Assembly: GCA_017546245.1 (NCBI GenBank) | Contig: JAFYXI010000042.1 | Location: forward strand, 1-64,000 | Length of the DNA: 64,000 nucleotides | Direction of reading: 5' to 3' | Source: Clostridia bacterium | GTDB lineage: Bacteria > Bacillota > Clostridia > UBA1381 > UBA9506 | Shown: in pieces, positions 1 to 9,740 of the stretch | Position numbering within the stretch: the first letter of the stretch is position 1 | Layout of the letters: the number at the start of each line of letters is the position of its first letter | Made by a program: the position numbers and the translations under genes | Notes under the pieces: model-generated | What the model saw: the letters and a program-made list of their open reading frames with translations, nothing else | Database searches by the model: none | Told to the model about the DNA's origin: nothing

Positions 1-1
1 C

Positions 2-3000
2 GATTCTTATGACACAAAAGCTTTAAAAGCGGGAACATATCCCGTAGCACCAAAGTATGATCTTTATCTGACTGATACAACATCGTTATACAAATACACA
101 GGTTATATGTATAACTACCCCGGAGCTTCGATCGGGACAATAAAAATCCCTGCTTCAAGCAGTCCTATGATGACGAAATCCAAAACATATACAAATTCTC
201 AGAATCAGCCTTATTCTGCAACTACGGGCTTTTCTGCTTCGGGTACCGGAGTGAAGGACCATTTAGCAAGAGTTTATTTCAGCCACGGCAGAAGCGGCGG
301 TAATATTCGTATGGCTATATATGATGCAGCGGGTAACGCTATTGTATCTGACCACGAGACCGGCGGTTATGTTGCTACCACAGACGTGATTGAGATGTGG
401 GAGGTAGAAGGTCTTCTGTCCATAACTGCAGGTGACTTTGACGGTGACGGTGTTGACGAAATCGCAGTTTATACTCCTAACAATGCCGGCGAAACCTCCA
501 GCGGAAGTGTACATAGTAATATTGCAGTAGGTATATTTGACGTAGATGTTAAGAATAAGACGATCACAACAAAGCAGTACCTAGACCTTCCGTCAAAGGC
601 AAAGACTGATGAAATATGCGAATGGGAATACAGTCATAACGGCGGTAATAAGCAGTTTTACTGTCTTCCGTACGTTGCACTCAGTGCAAACGACCTGAAC
701 AAGGATAATATAGCAGACCTTTCTGCTATAGTAAACTTCTCCACATGGTTCAGAGGTGCAGGCTCGTATGATACATATTCTACCAAGAAGATTATCGACC
801 ATAACACATGCTTCGCTTCTGTCCTCGAATCCTACGAGGGAACACAGGGCGGTAATCTTAAGCAGGTTATCAAGCACAGAGTTCTGCTGACCACTCCTCT
901 TGCCGGCGGTGGAAGCGATGCGAGTACTGAACACCGCTATGTACTCCGTAATGCCAACCTTACTGTAGGAGATGTTACCCAGGAGGGCAGCAGAGAGATT
1001 ATCATAGCCGGAAATTATACAAGAGTTGACGTTAAAGACGTCACCAGTACCTCAAAGGTAGGCTCCAATCGTATGGTAGAGGGAGACCACGACAGTGCAC
1101 TCTGCCATATCGTGGGTTATACCACCTATGACAATCTGAAAAATCATAATACCTATGACAAAAATTCTGATTATCACTGGACAGTACAGAAGGACGGTAA
1201 CGGTTGGACTTATTGGTATAGTGAAGATGATACCGACTCCGGTCCCATCACAGTATCTCTTGATGCATACAAACACGACGGTACAGGTCATCCTGATACG
1301 ATTTTCGTAGGCGGACAGCTCTTCAAATACGACGGTGAGTCCGCAACACTTAAATTCACCGGAAACTACGACCAGTCAGACCTTTACACCGGCTCTGACG
1401 ACAAAAAGAGAGAAACCAGTGTTGTATGGATTGGTAAAGCGGTATCGGGAAATTTTGCTAATGATACATTCGGAAGAGAAACACTGGTATTCCCCTTCTA
1501 CTATAAAGTAAGCGGTAAAGAGAAATACACCTGTAAGCTGCTTGAAAGATATCAGTACATAAATAACGGTTCCAACGGCGGAAGAGTTGGTTACTCTACT
1601 CCCACAAGAATAATTTTTGAGGACATCGGAAGCCAGCGATTAGTAGATGTTACGGTCCTTGACGGCGGCAATAAAACATCATATATCACATATCCGGGTA
1701 ATGACACCGAGGTGTATTATACAGATGTAGAAGCACTTGCAATTATGCAGGCACCGCCTCTTTATGAGGAGCTTGATGACGACAACTATATCGGTAACTC
1801 TGCAACAGCTTTTGCAAAGTCTGACAGCTCGGGCAGCGGAACAACAAAGGGCGGAACATTCTCGCTTGGTGTTGTGGCAGGCTTTGAATACGAAGCAAAC
1901 TTCTTGGGTCTTATCCCCTGCGGCGGTGCTGAGTATGAATTTACTCTTTCGGGCTCGGTATCAAAAGAAACCAGCGTAGAAAAAACGTATACATATACAA
2001 CAGGGTTCGAAGCATCGGGGCTTACAGATGCAGTAACTGTATTTACTGTGCCTTATGTACGCTATAACTGTTCAATGTATGTTCCTGAATATAAGCTCCC
2101 GACAGAGGAAGACTACAACCTGATATGCACATTCAGAGATGAGCTTGCAAAAAACCTTGACAATTATGCAAAAACAGGCGAAGCGCAAGCAACAGGTACT
2201 TACAAAAACGGCTGTATGTACTACTGCCTTAAATACAGTTCATATGTAAATGAAAATAATTATCAGGACCAGATATATGTTCTGCAGAAGGTAAATGAAG
2301 AAATAGACTTTATCGAAAAAGCAATTGCTTCTTTCGGCAAAGGCGGCACAGGCGAATGGGGCGGCACGGTAGCAGAGGCTGTTTTACCGTATCACTACAG
2401 CGTTCCGCAAACTCCGTTGCTTACAACTGTAGATGTATCTACTTATGATTCTATAGCCGAGTTTACCCCGGGTCTTGAAAAAATTTACGATACTGTGTTC
2501 AACGAAGGCTATCGCGCAGGAGACCCAAACACCTATGCGCACAGCGTTGGCGAGCTAAATGCCATCGACGGCAAAATTCTACAGTCAAAACAGTCTGTCG
2601 GTTCATCGCAGGACGGATTCCTTACAAACAGTAACGTATCTTCTGCAGGTACGGCACAATCGCAGACCATAGCTGTAGAAGAATCAGAGTCAAGCTCTAT
2701 CGGCTGGGGTGTTGCCGTAGAAAACACCTCTGTGGCAAAGGTTGGTATTGCAAAGGTAGGCTTTACCGTATCGGCAGAGCATAATTCAAGCTATGTAACC
2801 ACAACAACAAAGGGTCAGGAATATTCGGGTACAGTAGTAGCGCTTCCTGAAGGAACACCTGCTGATTATTCTTACGACTGGAAGCTTGTTTCGTATAACG
2901 CAAAACTCAACGGTTCGCAAGTTCCGGTTGTAGGTTATCTTACAAGAATAAACAAAACAGCTCCTCCGAATGTTGCACAGAATATTGAGGTTAAGGATAT

Positions 3001-3799
3001 TACAGACACCTCTGCAACAATTACGTGGGAAAACGGCGACCGACCTGCTGATTACTATAAGCTCTCAAGAGTTTATGTGTCAAACGGCAAAGAGTACACC
3101 GCTACTGTAGAAAGCAAGATTACATCAACAAGCGGCAAATTCTCTTACACATTAAGCAACCTTAATGCAGATAACACCACTCACTACGTGCTTGAATCAT
3201 ATATGGATACAGGCAAGTACAGTGTTCCTACAAGTAAAGTGGTTATTACAACATTCCCTAAAAACTTTAAGGCTGCAATCGAAATAGATGGTATGAATGA
3301 TAGTGTAATCTACCGCAACGGCAAAGCAATTTCCTTGTCGTCGCTTGTCACAGGTAATGAAAACTACGAAACATTTTATCAATGGCAGCTCGACAAGGGT
3401 AATGGCTGGGAGGATATTGATGGTCAGAACACAAAAGACTTCAAGTTTACAATTTCTCCACTTGACAACGGTAAAAAGGTAAGATGCTCTGCAGTAGTAA
3501 TCATCAGTGGAGAATCATCTTACGTTCTCAATTCTGAACCTATTGTTATGAATTGCGCAAGAACTTCAGGTGACTACGAGGTTGACTGGGAAGGCAACAA
3601 AATTAAAATTACTAAGGCAGAAACTGCCGAAAGTGCTACAGCCTTTATAAGAGTTCTTGATTCTAAAGGCAAGGTTGTTGATATTATTAAGGTTAACGGC
3701 GAAGCTGATTTGTCAGAATATTTAGGTAAAGATTATGATTTAAGACTGTTCTTATTGAATGACGACCTTAATCCTGCATCGCTTCCGTTTGAAAGATAA
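2..3799 (+). CDS. Large extracellular FG-GAP / Fn3 / Ig-like surface protein, 5' truncated
   Basis: The frame is open from base 2, so the true start and any signal peptide lie outside the window; the first internal ATG (107) is probably not the start. At nt 431-460 there is an FG-GAP/VCBS-type calcium-binding motif (GDFDGDGVDEI), and a looser DLNKDNIADL copy follows near 697. The centre (about 1700-2700) is a long extracellular region of no family I recognise. A fibronectin type III-like domain (APPNVAQNIEVKDI, then TSATITW) spans about 2965-3250, and an Ig-like domain (YQWQLDKGNGWEDIDG) about 3290-3560. There is no LPXTG or SLH motif at the C-terminus, so attachment is unclear. It probably acts outside the cell in adhesion or binding; enzymatic activity is not evident. 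Confidence 0.75.
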   Translation, partial: DSYDTKALKAGTYPVAPKYDLYLTDTTSLYKYTGYMYNYPGASIGTIKIPASSSPMMTKSKTYTNSQNQPYSATTGFSASGTGVKDHLARVYFSHGRSGGNIRMAIYDAAGNAIVSDHETGGYVATTDVIEMWEVEGLLSITAGDFDGDGVDEIAVYTPNNAGETSSGSVHSNIAVGIFDVDVKNKTITTKQYLDLPSKAKTDEICEWEYSHNGGNKQFYCLPYVALSANDLNKDNIADLSAIVNFSTWFRGAGSYDTYSTKKIIDHNTCFASVLESYEGTQGGNLKQVIKHRVLLTTPLAGGGSDASTEHRYVLRNANLTVGDVTQEGSREIIIAGNYTRVDVKDVTSTSKVGSNRMVEGDHDSALCHIVGYTTYDNLKNHNTYDKNSDYHWTVQKDGNGWTYWYSEDDTDSGPITVSLDAYKHDGTGHPDTIFVGGQLFKYDGESATLKFTGNYDQSDLYTGSDDKKRETSVVWIGKAVSGNFANDTFGRETLVFPFYYKVSGKEKYTCKLLERYQYINNGSNGGRVGYSTPTRIIFEDIGSQRLVDVTVLDGGNKTSYITYPGNDTEVYYTDVEALAIMQAPPLYEELDDDNYIGNSATAFAKSDSSGSGTTKGGTFSLGVVAGFEYEANFLGLIPCGGAEYEFTLSGSVSKETSVEKTYTYTTGFEASGLTDAVTVFTVPYVRYNCSMYVPEYKLPTEEDYNLICTFRDELAKNLDNYAKTGEAQATGTYKNGCMYYCLKYSSYVNENNYQDQIYVLQKVNEEIDFIEKAIASFGKGGTGEWGGTVAEAVLPYHYSVPQTPLLTTVDVSTYDSIAEFTPGLEKIYDTVFNEGYRAGDPNTYAHSVGELNAIDGKILQSKQSVGSSQDGFLTNSNVSSAGTAQSQTIAVEESESSSIGWGVAVENTSVAKVGIAKVGFTVSAEHNSSYVTTTTKGQEYSGTVVALPEGTPADYSYDWKLVSYNAKLNGSQVPVVGYLTRINKTAPPNVAQNIEVKDITDTSATITWENGDRPADYYKLSRVYVSNGKEYTATVESKITSTSGKFSYTLSNLNADNTTHYVLESYMDTGKYSVPTSKVVITTFPKNFKAAIEIDGMNDSVIYRNGKAISLSSLVTGNENYETFYQWQLDKGNGWEDIDGQNTKDFKFTISPLDNGKKVRCSAVVIISGESSYVLNSEPIVMNCARTSGDYEVDWEGNKIKITKAETAESATAFIRVLDSKGKVVDIIKVNGEADLSEYLGKDYDLRLFLLNDDLNPASLPFER

Positions 3800-3814
3800 T
3801 TACATTAATTTTAA

Positions 3815-3849
3815 AATTAAGCAGAGAATTAATTCTTCTCTGCTTAATT
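3815..3849 (+). terminator. Terminator after the surface-protein gene
   Basis: A perfect 14-bp inverted repeat (AATTAAGCAGAGAA / TTCTCTGCTTAATT) with a 7-nt loop lies 16 bases after the stop codon. A T-rich stretch follows. Confidence 0.75.
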
Positions 3850-3885
3850 GATTTTAAAACTTTTAATAATAAGTTTAAAAAATGC

Positions 3886-3917
3886 TTGAATTATACTTTG
3901 TGGTATGAAGTATAATT
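3886..3917 (+). promoter_or_regulatory. Putative promoter overlapped by an inverted repeat, upstream of the SLH gene
   Basis: TTGAAT (3886-3891) and TATAAT (3911-3916) are separated by 19 bp, which is long for sigma-A. A perfect 10-bp inverted repeat (AATTATACTT at 3889-3898, AAGTATAATT at 3908-3917) covers most of the promoter, so it may be an operator. The start codon it would serve is at 4012. Confidence 0.4.
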
Positions 3918-4011
3918 ATTAAAAAATTTATTGAATAGTTTAAACAGGCTTATCCGGCGGCGGTTTAAGATAATGAGCAAAATATCTGATACAACGAAAG
4001 AAGGTATTTAA

Positions 4012-6198
4012 ATGAAAAAATTATTAAGTGTGCTTTTATGTTTATGTCTGCTTTTAACGGCGCTTAACACTATGGTATTTGCTGAAGATGAAATAAGCTC
4101 ATTCGGTATATCTATGAGCGGCTTTAAAGGCGGCGCAACAGAAGCTGATGTTAAATTTACGCTTTCAGATGACAGACTTGAAGTCAGTCAGGTATCGTGG
4201 GCAGGAACTATGGAAGAAGACGGTACTTTTAAAAATCAGAAAACTTATACTGTTTTTGTTTCGGTTAAGATAAAAAGCGGAATAAATGCAAAATATCCCG
4301 AAGACCTATCTGTAAATGATTTGCAGTATTCCGGAATTAATAAGGCGAACAAAGCCATTATGCAGCCGACTCTTAAAGTTGTTAAGCTGGCTTTTGAGGT
4401 AAAGGCATCAGAAACCGGCGAATACATTTCGAAAGCCGAAGAAGAAGCGGCAAAGCACAAGCATTGCTATTGCGGCGGATATATTGAAATCGGTGACCAT
4501 ACATCTCATTCAGATGTAACTTACAGAAAATGGGACGGTAAAGAAAAAATTCAATACAACAGTAACGGCGAGGCACACATTTATCTTGAAACAGAAGTTG
4601 TGCTCGATTCTACTCTTAATATTGGCGGCGGAAAAAAGCTTTATCTCTGTCTTAACGGCAACACCATTGCAATGAGGTATCAGGACAAGCGTGTAATAAA
4701 TGTTGATGTTGGCGGAGAGCTTCGCATCTGCGACTGTACCCGTTCTGAACTTGCAAGAATTACCAATGGCGGTGCAGAATACGGTGCAGGCATCCACAAC
4801 AACGGAACAGTTAAAATGTATGGTGGAATAATAACCAAAAACAAAGGCGGTTACGGCGGCGGTGTTTATAACAACGCTGACTTTACTCTCTATGGCGGAG
4901 ATATTTATGATAATGAAGCTCTTTACGGCGGAGGCGTTTGGAACGATAACGACACCAAATACAACTTTATTATGTATGAGGGAATGATACATATGAATGT
5001 AGCATCTTCCGGTGCAGGTATTTATAACAACGACCACGCGAACCTTACCCTTAAGGGCGGAACAATGACCAAAAATGCGGCACGATACGGCGGTGCGTTG
5101 TGGAACAACGGCGGTAATGTGGTATTTGACGGAGGTCAGATTCTTGAAAACAATGCAGAATGCGGTGGCGGTATATGGAATAACGGCGAAGGCTTGCTCG
5201 AAATTAAAAGCGGTAACATTTCAAAAAACACAGCTACTACTGACCCGTATAATGACCCCGACGGACGAGGCGGCGGTATATGGAATAATGATAACGGTAT
5301 TATCAATATGACGGGGGGAGAAATTACATTCAATAAAGCCGCAGCAGGCGGCGGTGTTTGGTGCACTAACGGAAGTGACTTCCGTATGTCCGGCGGTGTT
5401 ATAGCTGAAAACGAGGCATATCAGGCAGGCGGCGGTATATATGTTCAAAGGTCGGATGAAGCGTCAGTTCCCGGTAAATTCACTATTTCGGGAAAAGCAG
5501 GCATTGTTCTTAATTACTGCTACGGCCCCGGTGGCGGTGCGTATGTAAAAGGTATACTTAATTTTGAGGGTGAAGGAGAAATCACCGGAAACCTTGCTAC
5601 ATCTGAGGAGTATATTGACATCGCTGCAGAACCAAGTGCGGTAATCAACAGAAATACGTCTATGCCTACTCAGTTTATGGATGTTGCTCCCGATTCATAT
5701 TTCCTTGAGCCTGTAAAATGGGCGGTTGAAAAGAAAATTACAAACGGCACAAGCGATGTTACCTTCTCACCCGATGATACGTGCAACACAGCGCAGATTC
5801 TTACCTTTCTCTGGCGTGCGGCAGGTTCTCCGACGGTTACAAAAGTGTTTAATTATGCCGATGTAAAAGAAAGTGATTATTTTTATATGGCTGCACAGTG
5901 GGCAAAGACTAAAGAAATGGTAGAGCACTATGCCCTTTACCCGAACTATTCGTGTAATCGTATGATGTCGGTGTATTACATTTGGTGTGCGGCAGGAAAG
6001 CCCGAGTGCAAAACTCCTCTTAAATTTACAGATACAACCAACACGAAATATGAAAAGTATTACGAGGCAATTGCCTGGGCGGTCGAGCAGGGCATTACAA
6101 ACGGAACAAGTGATACCGAATTTAGTCCGGGAAAATCCTGTACACGCGGTCAGATTGTGACATTTTTGCATAGAGCTGCACAAAAAGGTTTAATATAA
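4012..6198 (+). CDS. SLH-anchored secreted protein with right-handed beta-helix repeats
   Basis: The 728-residue protein has a clear signal peptide (MKKLLSVLLCLCLLLTA, then AEDE). Residues about 195-545 are repeats of glycine- and asparagine-rich rungs (GGGVYNN, GGGIWNN, GGEI) typical of polymorphic-outer-membrane-protein or pectate-lyase-like beta-helices. The C-terminus has three S-layer homology units: about nt 5680-5830 (ITNGTSDVTFSPDD), a degenerate one about 5848-6000, and about 6020-6190 (ITNGTSDTEFSPGK then TRGQIVTFLHRA). SLH domains bind pyruvylated secondary cell-wall polymer, so the protein is probably displayed on the surface. Its target is unknown. The start is preceded by GAAAGAAGG. 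It stands alone between its own promoter and the hairpin element at 6231. Confidence 0.85.
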   Translation: MKKLLSVLLCLCLLLTALNTMVFAEDEISSFGISMSGFKGGATEADVKFTLSDDRLEVSQVSWAGTMEEDGTFKNQKTYTVFVSVKIKSGINAKYPEDLSVNDLQYSGINKANKAIMQPTLKVVKLAFEVKASETGEYISKAEEEAAKHKHCYCGGYIEIGDHTSHSDVTYRKWDGKEKIQYNSNGEAHIYLETEVVLDSTLNIGGGKKLYLCLNGNTIAMRYQDKRVINVDVGGELRICDCTRSELARITNGGAEYGAGIHNNGTVKMYGGIITKNKGGYGGGVYNNADFTLYGGDIYDNEALYGGGVWNDNDTKYNFIMYEGMIHMNVASSGAGIYNNDHANLTLKGGTMTKNAARYGGALWNNGGNVVFDGGQILENNAECGGGIWNNGEGLLEIKSGNISKNTATTDPYNDPDGRGGGIWNNDNGIINMTGGEITFNKAAAGGGVWCTNGSDFRMSGGVIAENEAYQAGGGIYVQRSDEASVPGKFTISGKAGIVLNYCYGPGGGAYVKGILNFEGEGEITGNLATSEEYIDIAAEPSAVINRNTSMPTQFMDVAPDSYFLEPVKWAVEKKITNGTSDVTFSPDDTCNTAQILTFLWRAAGSPTVTKVFNYADVKESDYFYMAAQWAKTKEMVEHYALYPNYSCNRMMSVYYIWCAAGKPECKTPLKFTDTTNTKYEKYYEAIAWAVEQGITNGTSDTEFSPGKSCTRGQIVTFLHRAAQKGLI

Positions 6199-6230
6199 TT
6201 TGGAAAGGTTTTATAATAAAATTATAAACT

Positions 6231-6386
6231 AAAAGGGGCTGTCTCAATAATCATATATAGCGAATAATTATGCAATGTTTGGTTGTAGGGAATGGATTTA
6301 TCCATTCCGCGGAACGCATTAATGCGTTCCCTACAATATTTCGTGCATAAATATTTATAAAAATGATTATTGAGACAGCCCCTTTT
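6231..6386. repeat. MITE-like element with perfect 24-bp terminal inverted repeats
   Basis: 6231-6254 (AAAAGGGGCTGTCTCAATAA plus TCAT) is the exact reverse complement of 6363-6386. The 156-bp unit contains an inner imperfect palindrome (about 6285-6334) in which GTAGGGAA and TTCCCTAC face each other. No ORF lies inside. GGGGCTGTCTCA ends resemble those of some Firmicute insertion sequences, so this may be a non-autonomous derivative. On either strand it could also stop transcription because T-runs follow the arms. Confidence 0.65.
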
Positions 6387-6431
6387 TTATTGCAAACTTG
6401 AAAAGTTTGATTTGGTGTGCTATAATATATC

Positions 6432-6575
6432 TGCTACAACTTTAAATTATTTAAAAAACACACTAATATGAATATTTATATCACATAATAGGTACGCTAT
6501 TTGTAAAAAGCGTACACTCTTGTTTCGTCATTCTCTTATGTGATATAAGTGTGCATGATTTAAAGTGTTGTAGCA
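6432..6575. other. Nested-palindrome element (possible structured RNA or second MITE)
   Basis: Four arms pair concentrically: TGCTACAACTTTAAAT (6432-6447) with ATTTAAAGTGTTGTAGCA (6558-6575); CACAC (about 6458) with GTGTG (about 6550); TATATCACATAA (6477-6488) with TTATGTGATATA (6536-6547); and GTACGCT (6492-6498) with AGCGTAC (6509-6515). No ORF or target-site duplication was found. Whether this is an RNA gene or a dead mobile element cannot be settled from one copy. Confidence 0.45.
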
Positions 6576-6607
6576 AACCTTTTGAAACGGAGTTCGTACG
6601 TTTTTTG

Positions 6608-6650
6608 GTGCGTGGCTCTGCTTTCGGGTAGGCTACGCACTTTTTATTTT
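6608..6650 (+). terminator. Intrinsic terminator / attenuator upstream of the SLOG-like gene
   Basis: GTGCGTGGC (6608-6616) pairs with GGCTACGCAC (6631-6640) and is followed by TTTTTATTTT. It lies only 13 bases before the start codon at 6663, so it may attenuate that gene as well as end upstream transcription. Confidence 0.6.
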
Positions 6651-6662
6651 CAGGGGTATGAT

Positions 6663-7149
6663 ATGGAAACAAAGAAAAAGACCGGTTGTGTGTTCGGTCA
6701 CAGAACAGTTTCGCAAAAAGATGTACTAAAAGAAAAACTGGAAGAACTTTTTGAAAATCTTATCGCAACCGAAAATGTTGATACCTTTTTAGCTGGCAGT
6801 AAAAGCGAATTTGACGATTTATGCCGAGAGGTTCTTGCCGTCAAAAAGCAGAAATATCCGCATATTCAAAGGATTTATGTTCGGGCAGAATACCCTTACA
6901 TAAACGAAAGTTACGAAAAATATCTTTTAAAAAGCTGTGAAAAAAACATATTTTCCTGAAAAAGTAATGAACGCAGGCAGAGCCGCCTATATTAAACGCA
7001 ACTGCGAAATGATTGATAAATCTGACATCTGCATTATATACTTTAAACAAAACTATGCGCACAACGGAAGAAAAAGCGGAACGGCTATTGCATATCAATA
7101 TGCTGCCGGAAAAAAGAAAACAATTATCAATCTGGCAGAAAGCTTTTAA
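6663..7149 (+). pseudogene. SLOG / DUF1273 (YpsA-like) protein gene broken by one frameshift
   Basis: The first frame (from ATG 6663, METKKKTGCVFGHRTV) ends at 6959. A second frame from about 6937 continues the same fold (TYFPEKVMNAGRAAYIKRN, then DICIIYF, NGRKSGTAIAYQYAAGK) to 7149. Joined, they give about 160 residues like the small Rossmann-type YpsA/SLOG nucleotide-binding family. The break is in an A7 run at 6940-6946; removing one A restores a single frame. It may be a pseudogene, a sequencing error, or slippage-dependent. The function of the family is poorly known (nucleotide or nucleotide-derived ligand binding). Confidence 0.6.
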
Positions 7150-7250
7150 TTTTAACCAATAAGTCGATTAAAAAATCACAAAAAGTATTGCATCGTACCT
7201 TTGGGTGCGGTGTATAATTAATATTAAATTAAGAAAAATGGATGTATTAC

Positions 7251-7279
7251 TTGAAAAAACCATATATTTGTACTATACT
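7251..7279 (+). promoter_or_regulatory. Sigma-A-type promoter for the diguanylate cyclase gene
   Basis: TTGAAA (7251-7256) and TATACT (7274-7279) have an exact 17-bp spacer, 51 bases before the start codon. A weaker TTGCAT / TATAAT pair with a 19-bp spacer lies at 7188-7218. Confidence 0.6.
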
Positions 7280-7330
7280 TATAATAAGATATATTATTTT
7301 TTACTATATTACGAAAGAAGATAGATATAA

Positions 7331-9631
7331 ATGGCGATAACTTATGAGCGCAAAAAACGAAAACAGAATAATATTTTATACACGATTATCGCTGCGGTTT
7401 TAATATGTGCAGTATTTTTAGGCATGGTTATGTCTTTTTATTTTGAGGCTGAAAAAGAGGCATATGAAATGCTGCATATTCAGACAAAGCAGATTAAAGA
7501 TGACTTAACCCTACAGCTTAAATCGGACAAAGAAAATCTTACTACAATGGCAAACTTTGCAGCAAAGCTCTATGCTGACGGCGAAAGCTACAGCCGTATG
7601 TTCGATTCGTTTAAGCCCATCGGTCTGTTTTCAAGAATAGGTATTTTAAATCCTGACGGAACTTTTATAACCAAGGATGAAACCGTTGATTTAAGCGACA
7701 GACTTTCTTTTTGGGATGAAGCCGCTTTAGGTGACCATATTACAGGAAGAACTTTTAGCTATTCAAGACCCGATGAAGAGGTTGTAAGAAGTGCTGTGCC
7801 TATTAACGTTAATGGGCAGACTGTTGGCATGATGTACGGTATAATTAAGATTGACGCCATTAACGAAAAATATAATGCCAAGGCAAAAGAGCTTGACGCA
7901 CAGCTTTTTGTTTATGATAAGGTAACAGGAAAGTTTGTTATAGACACAATTAATAATCCTCCGGGCGAATTATCACAGCTTAAAACAAGAAAGTATAACA
8001 AAGGATATTCTTACGAGGCTTTAGCAACTGCCGATAAAGGATATACCTCATTTAAATCGATTCGCACAGGCGAAGATTTATATACTCATTATTCTACAAT
8101 TGAAGATTTTAACTGGGGAATTATGCTTGCGCGTTATGAAACGCAGGTGTTTGCAAAAACACGCAGAACAGCAAAAATTCTGCTTACGGTCTTTGCTATG
8201 ATTATTTTAATTATAGCGGTTTATTTGCAGCTGCTTTTAAAAAGCGAGAAAAACAAAACTAAGCTTAATGCAGAATCCTCAGCTATCAGAAAGCTTCTTT
8301 TAGAAGTAAATGAGCAGTACACCAATATAACCGAAGCAATGAGGTGCATAAAGAAATTTGCGGCTGCCCGCTCTGCCTTTTTTACAGATACAGACGGTGA
8401 AGATTTCTGCTACATAGAGCCTTCTTTAAAAGAAAAGCTTTTAACAGGTGAAGAAAGAAAATATTTTTACAGCGAGATTTTTAAATATGCAGCAAAGCTT
8501 CATAATATCAATCATGCATCTATCAGCTTTATGCAGATTATTCCCAACGTTCATCTTAAAGATACAAATGCTGATTTGTACCGCTTTTTGTGCAGGCACG
8601 ATATTAAAGAAATATCTTTTGCGATTATTACAGATAAAAATAATCACGTTAGCGTTTTAGGAACAGTAAATACAAAGAAAAGCTCTGCTGCACGCATACT
8701 TCTTGAAGATGTTGCGGTGTGCTTTTCGATAGCTATATATAACAAAAAACATCTTAATAAAACAGAGGTTGCAGCAACAACAGATTCCCTTACCGGTGTT
8801 TTAAACCGTGTGGCATACAAAAAAGATATTTTGGTGCTGAACGAAGAAAAACCGGAAGAAGTTACCTGCATTTATATTGATGTTAATGAGCTGCATATAA
8901 GAAACAACAAATATGGGCACGCAGCAGGCGATGAAATGCTTATCTACATTGCCAATTCATTAAAAGAGACTTTCTTTGGTCACAGCATTTATCGTATGGG
9001 CGGTGACGAATTTTTGGTATTTACTAAAAATACCAGGCAAGAAGCGGTTAAACAGAATATAGAAACATTTATCGGGCAGCTAAAGCCAAAGGAATATAAT
9101 GTAGCCATCGGCACATCTTACAGAACCTGTAATTCTAACTGCGAAGAAATGGTGCGCGAAGCCGAAATCAGAATGTATGAGGCTAAAGCAAAATATTATC
9201 AGAACAAAGCAGAAAAAAGCGCGGCAAAGGATGAAGATAAAAGCTATACATATTTAAAAACCGGTATCAGAGAAATTGACACTATGATATCGGTATTAAA
9301 AGAGAACTATAACGGCATTTACAGAGTATCCTTAGATAACGACCGCGCAAGCCGTATTCTTATGCCATCATATCTCGGATATGGTGAAAAGGAAGAAAAT
9401 TTCTCGAAATTGCTGACAAAATATATTGATGACACAGTACATCCCGATTGTCACAGAGCAGTTATCAGCTTTTTGAATTACGAGGCGATAAAAAGACAAA
9501 TATCAGAAGGTAAAATACCGTCAATTACATACGCAAAAACAAATGGAGAAATGCTTACTTTAAGTGTGTATAATTTAGACGGTGACAATGACAATGTAAA
9601 AGATACTCTTTGGGTTTTTGCCAAAAATTAA
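7331..9631 (+). CDS. Membrane diguanylate cyclase (sensor domain, GGDEF, C-terminal PAS-like domain)
   Basis: The 766-residue protein makes c-di-GMP from two GTP. A TM segment at about residues 15-38 precedes an extracellular sensor of about 240 residues (Cache-like: GLFSRIGILNPDGTF, then GMMYGIIKID). A second TM lies at about 280-300, followed by a cytoplasmic linker. The GGDEF domain starts at TTDSLTGVLNR (about 488) and has an intact MGGDEF at about 555-560. The usual RxxD inhibitory site just upstream is absent, so product inhibition may be missing. Residues about 645-766 form a PAS-like tail (GIYRVSLDND). It has its own promoter and lies next to the exopolysaccharide operon, making it a plausible c-di-GMP source for it (inference). 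Confidence 0.87.
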   Translation: MAITYERKKRKQNNILYTIIAAVLICAVFLGMVMSFYFEAEKEAYEMLHIQTKQIKDDLTLQLKSDKENLTTMANFAAKLYADGESYSRMFDSFKPIGLFSRIGILNPDGTFITKDETVDLSDRLSFWDEAALGDHITGRTFSYSRPDEEVVRSAVPINVNGQTVGMMYGIIKIDAINEKYNAKAKELDAQLFVYDKVTGKFVIDTINNPPGELSQLKTRKYNKGYSYEALATADKGYTSFKSIRTGEDLYTHYSTIEDFNWGIMLARYETQVFAKTRRTAKILLTVFAMIILIIAVYLQLLLKSEKNKTKLNAESSAIRKLLLEVNEQYTNITEAMRCIKKFAAARSAFFTDTDGEDFCYIEPSLKEKLLTGEERKYFYSEIFKYAAKLHNINHASISFMQIIPNVHLKDTNADLYRFLCRHDIKEISFAIITDKNNHVSVLGTVNTKKSSAARILLEDVAVCFSIAIYNKKHLNKTEVAATTDSLTGVLNRVAYKKDILVLNEEKPEEVTCIYIDVNELHIRNNKYGHAAGDEMLIYIANSLKETFFGHSIYRMGGDEFLVFTKNTRQEAVKQNIETFIGQLKPKEYNVAIGTSYRTCNSNCEEMVREAEIRMYEAKAKYYQNKAEKSAAKDEDKSYTYLKTGIREIDTMISVLKENYNGIYRVSLDNDRASRILMPSYLGYGEKEENFSKLLTKYIDDTVHPDCHRAVISFLNYEAIKRQISEGKIPSITYAKTNGEMLTLSVYNLDGDNDNVKDTLWVFAKN

Positions 9632-9673
9632 TTATAAACAGCCTTTATTTACAGTGCTGAAAAAGTGCTTATA

Positions 9674-9702
9674 TTGACAAAACAACAGATTAATGATAAA
9701 AT
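9674..9702 (+). promoter_or_regulatory. Promoter of the exopolysaccharide operon
   Basis: A consensus TTGACA (9674-9679) and TAAAAT (9697-9702) are spaced 17 bp. Transcripts would carry a leader of about 165 nt before the first gene. Confidence 0.65.
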
Positions 9703-9740
9703 TATATAATTAGGCAAGATGGTAAAATTTTTTAAAAAAT

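Noticed and set aside
4510..5037. Minus-strand ORF of 175 codons
   Set aside because: Antisense to the repetitive beta-helix coding region with no ribosome site; a shadow of codon bias.
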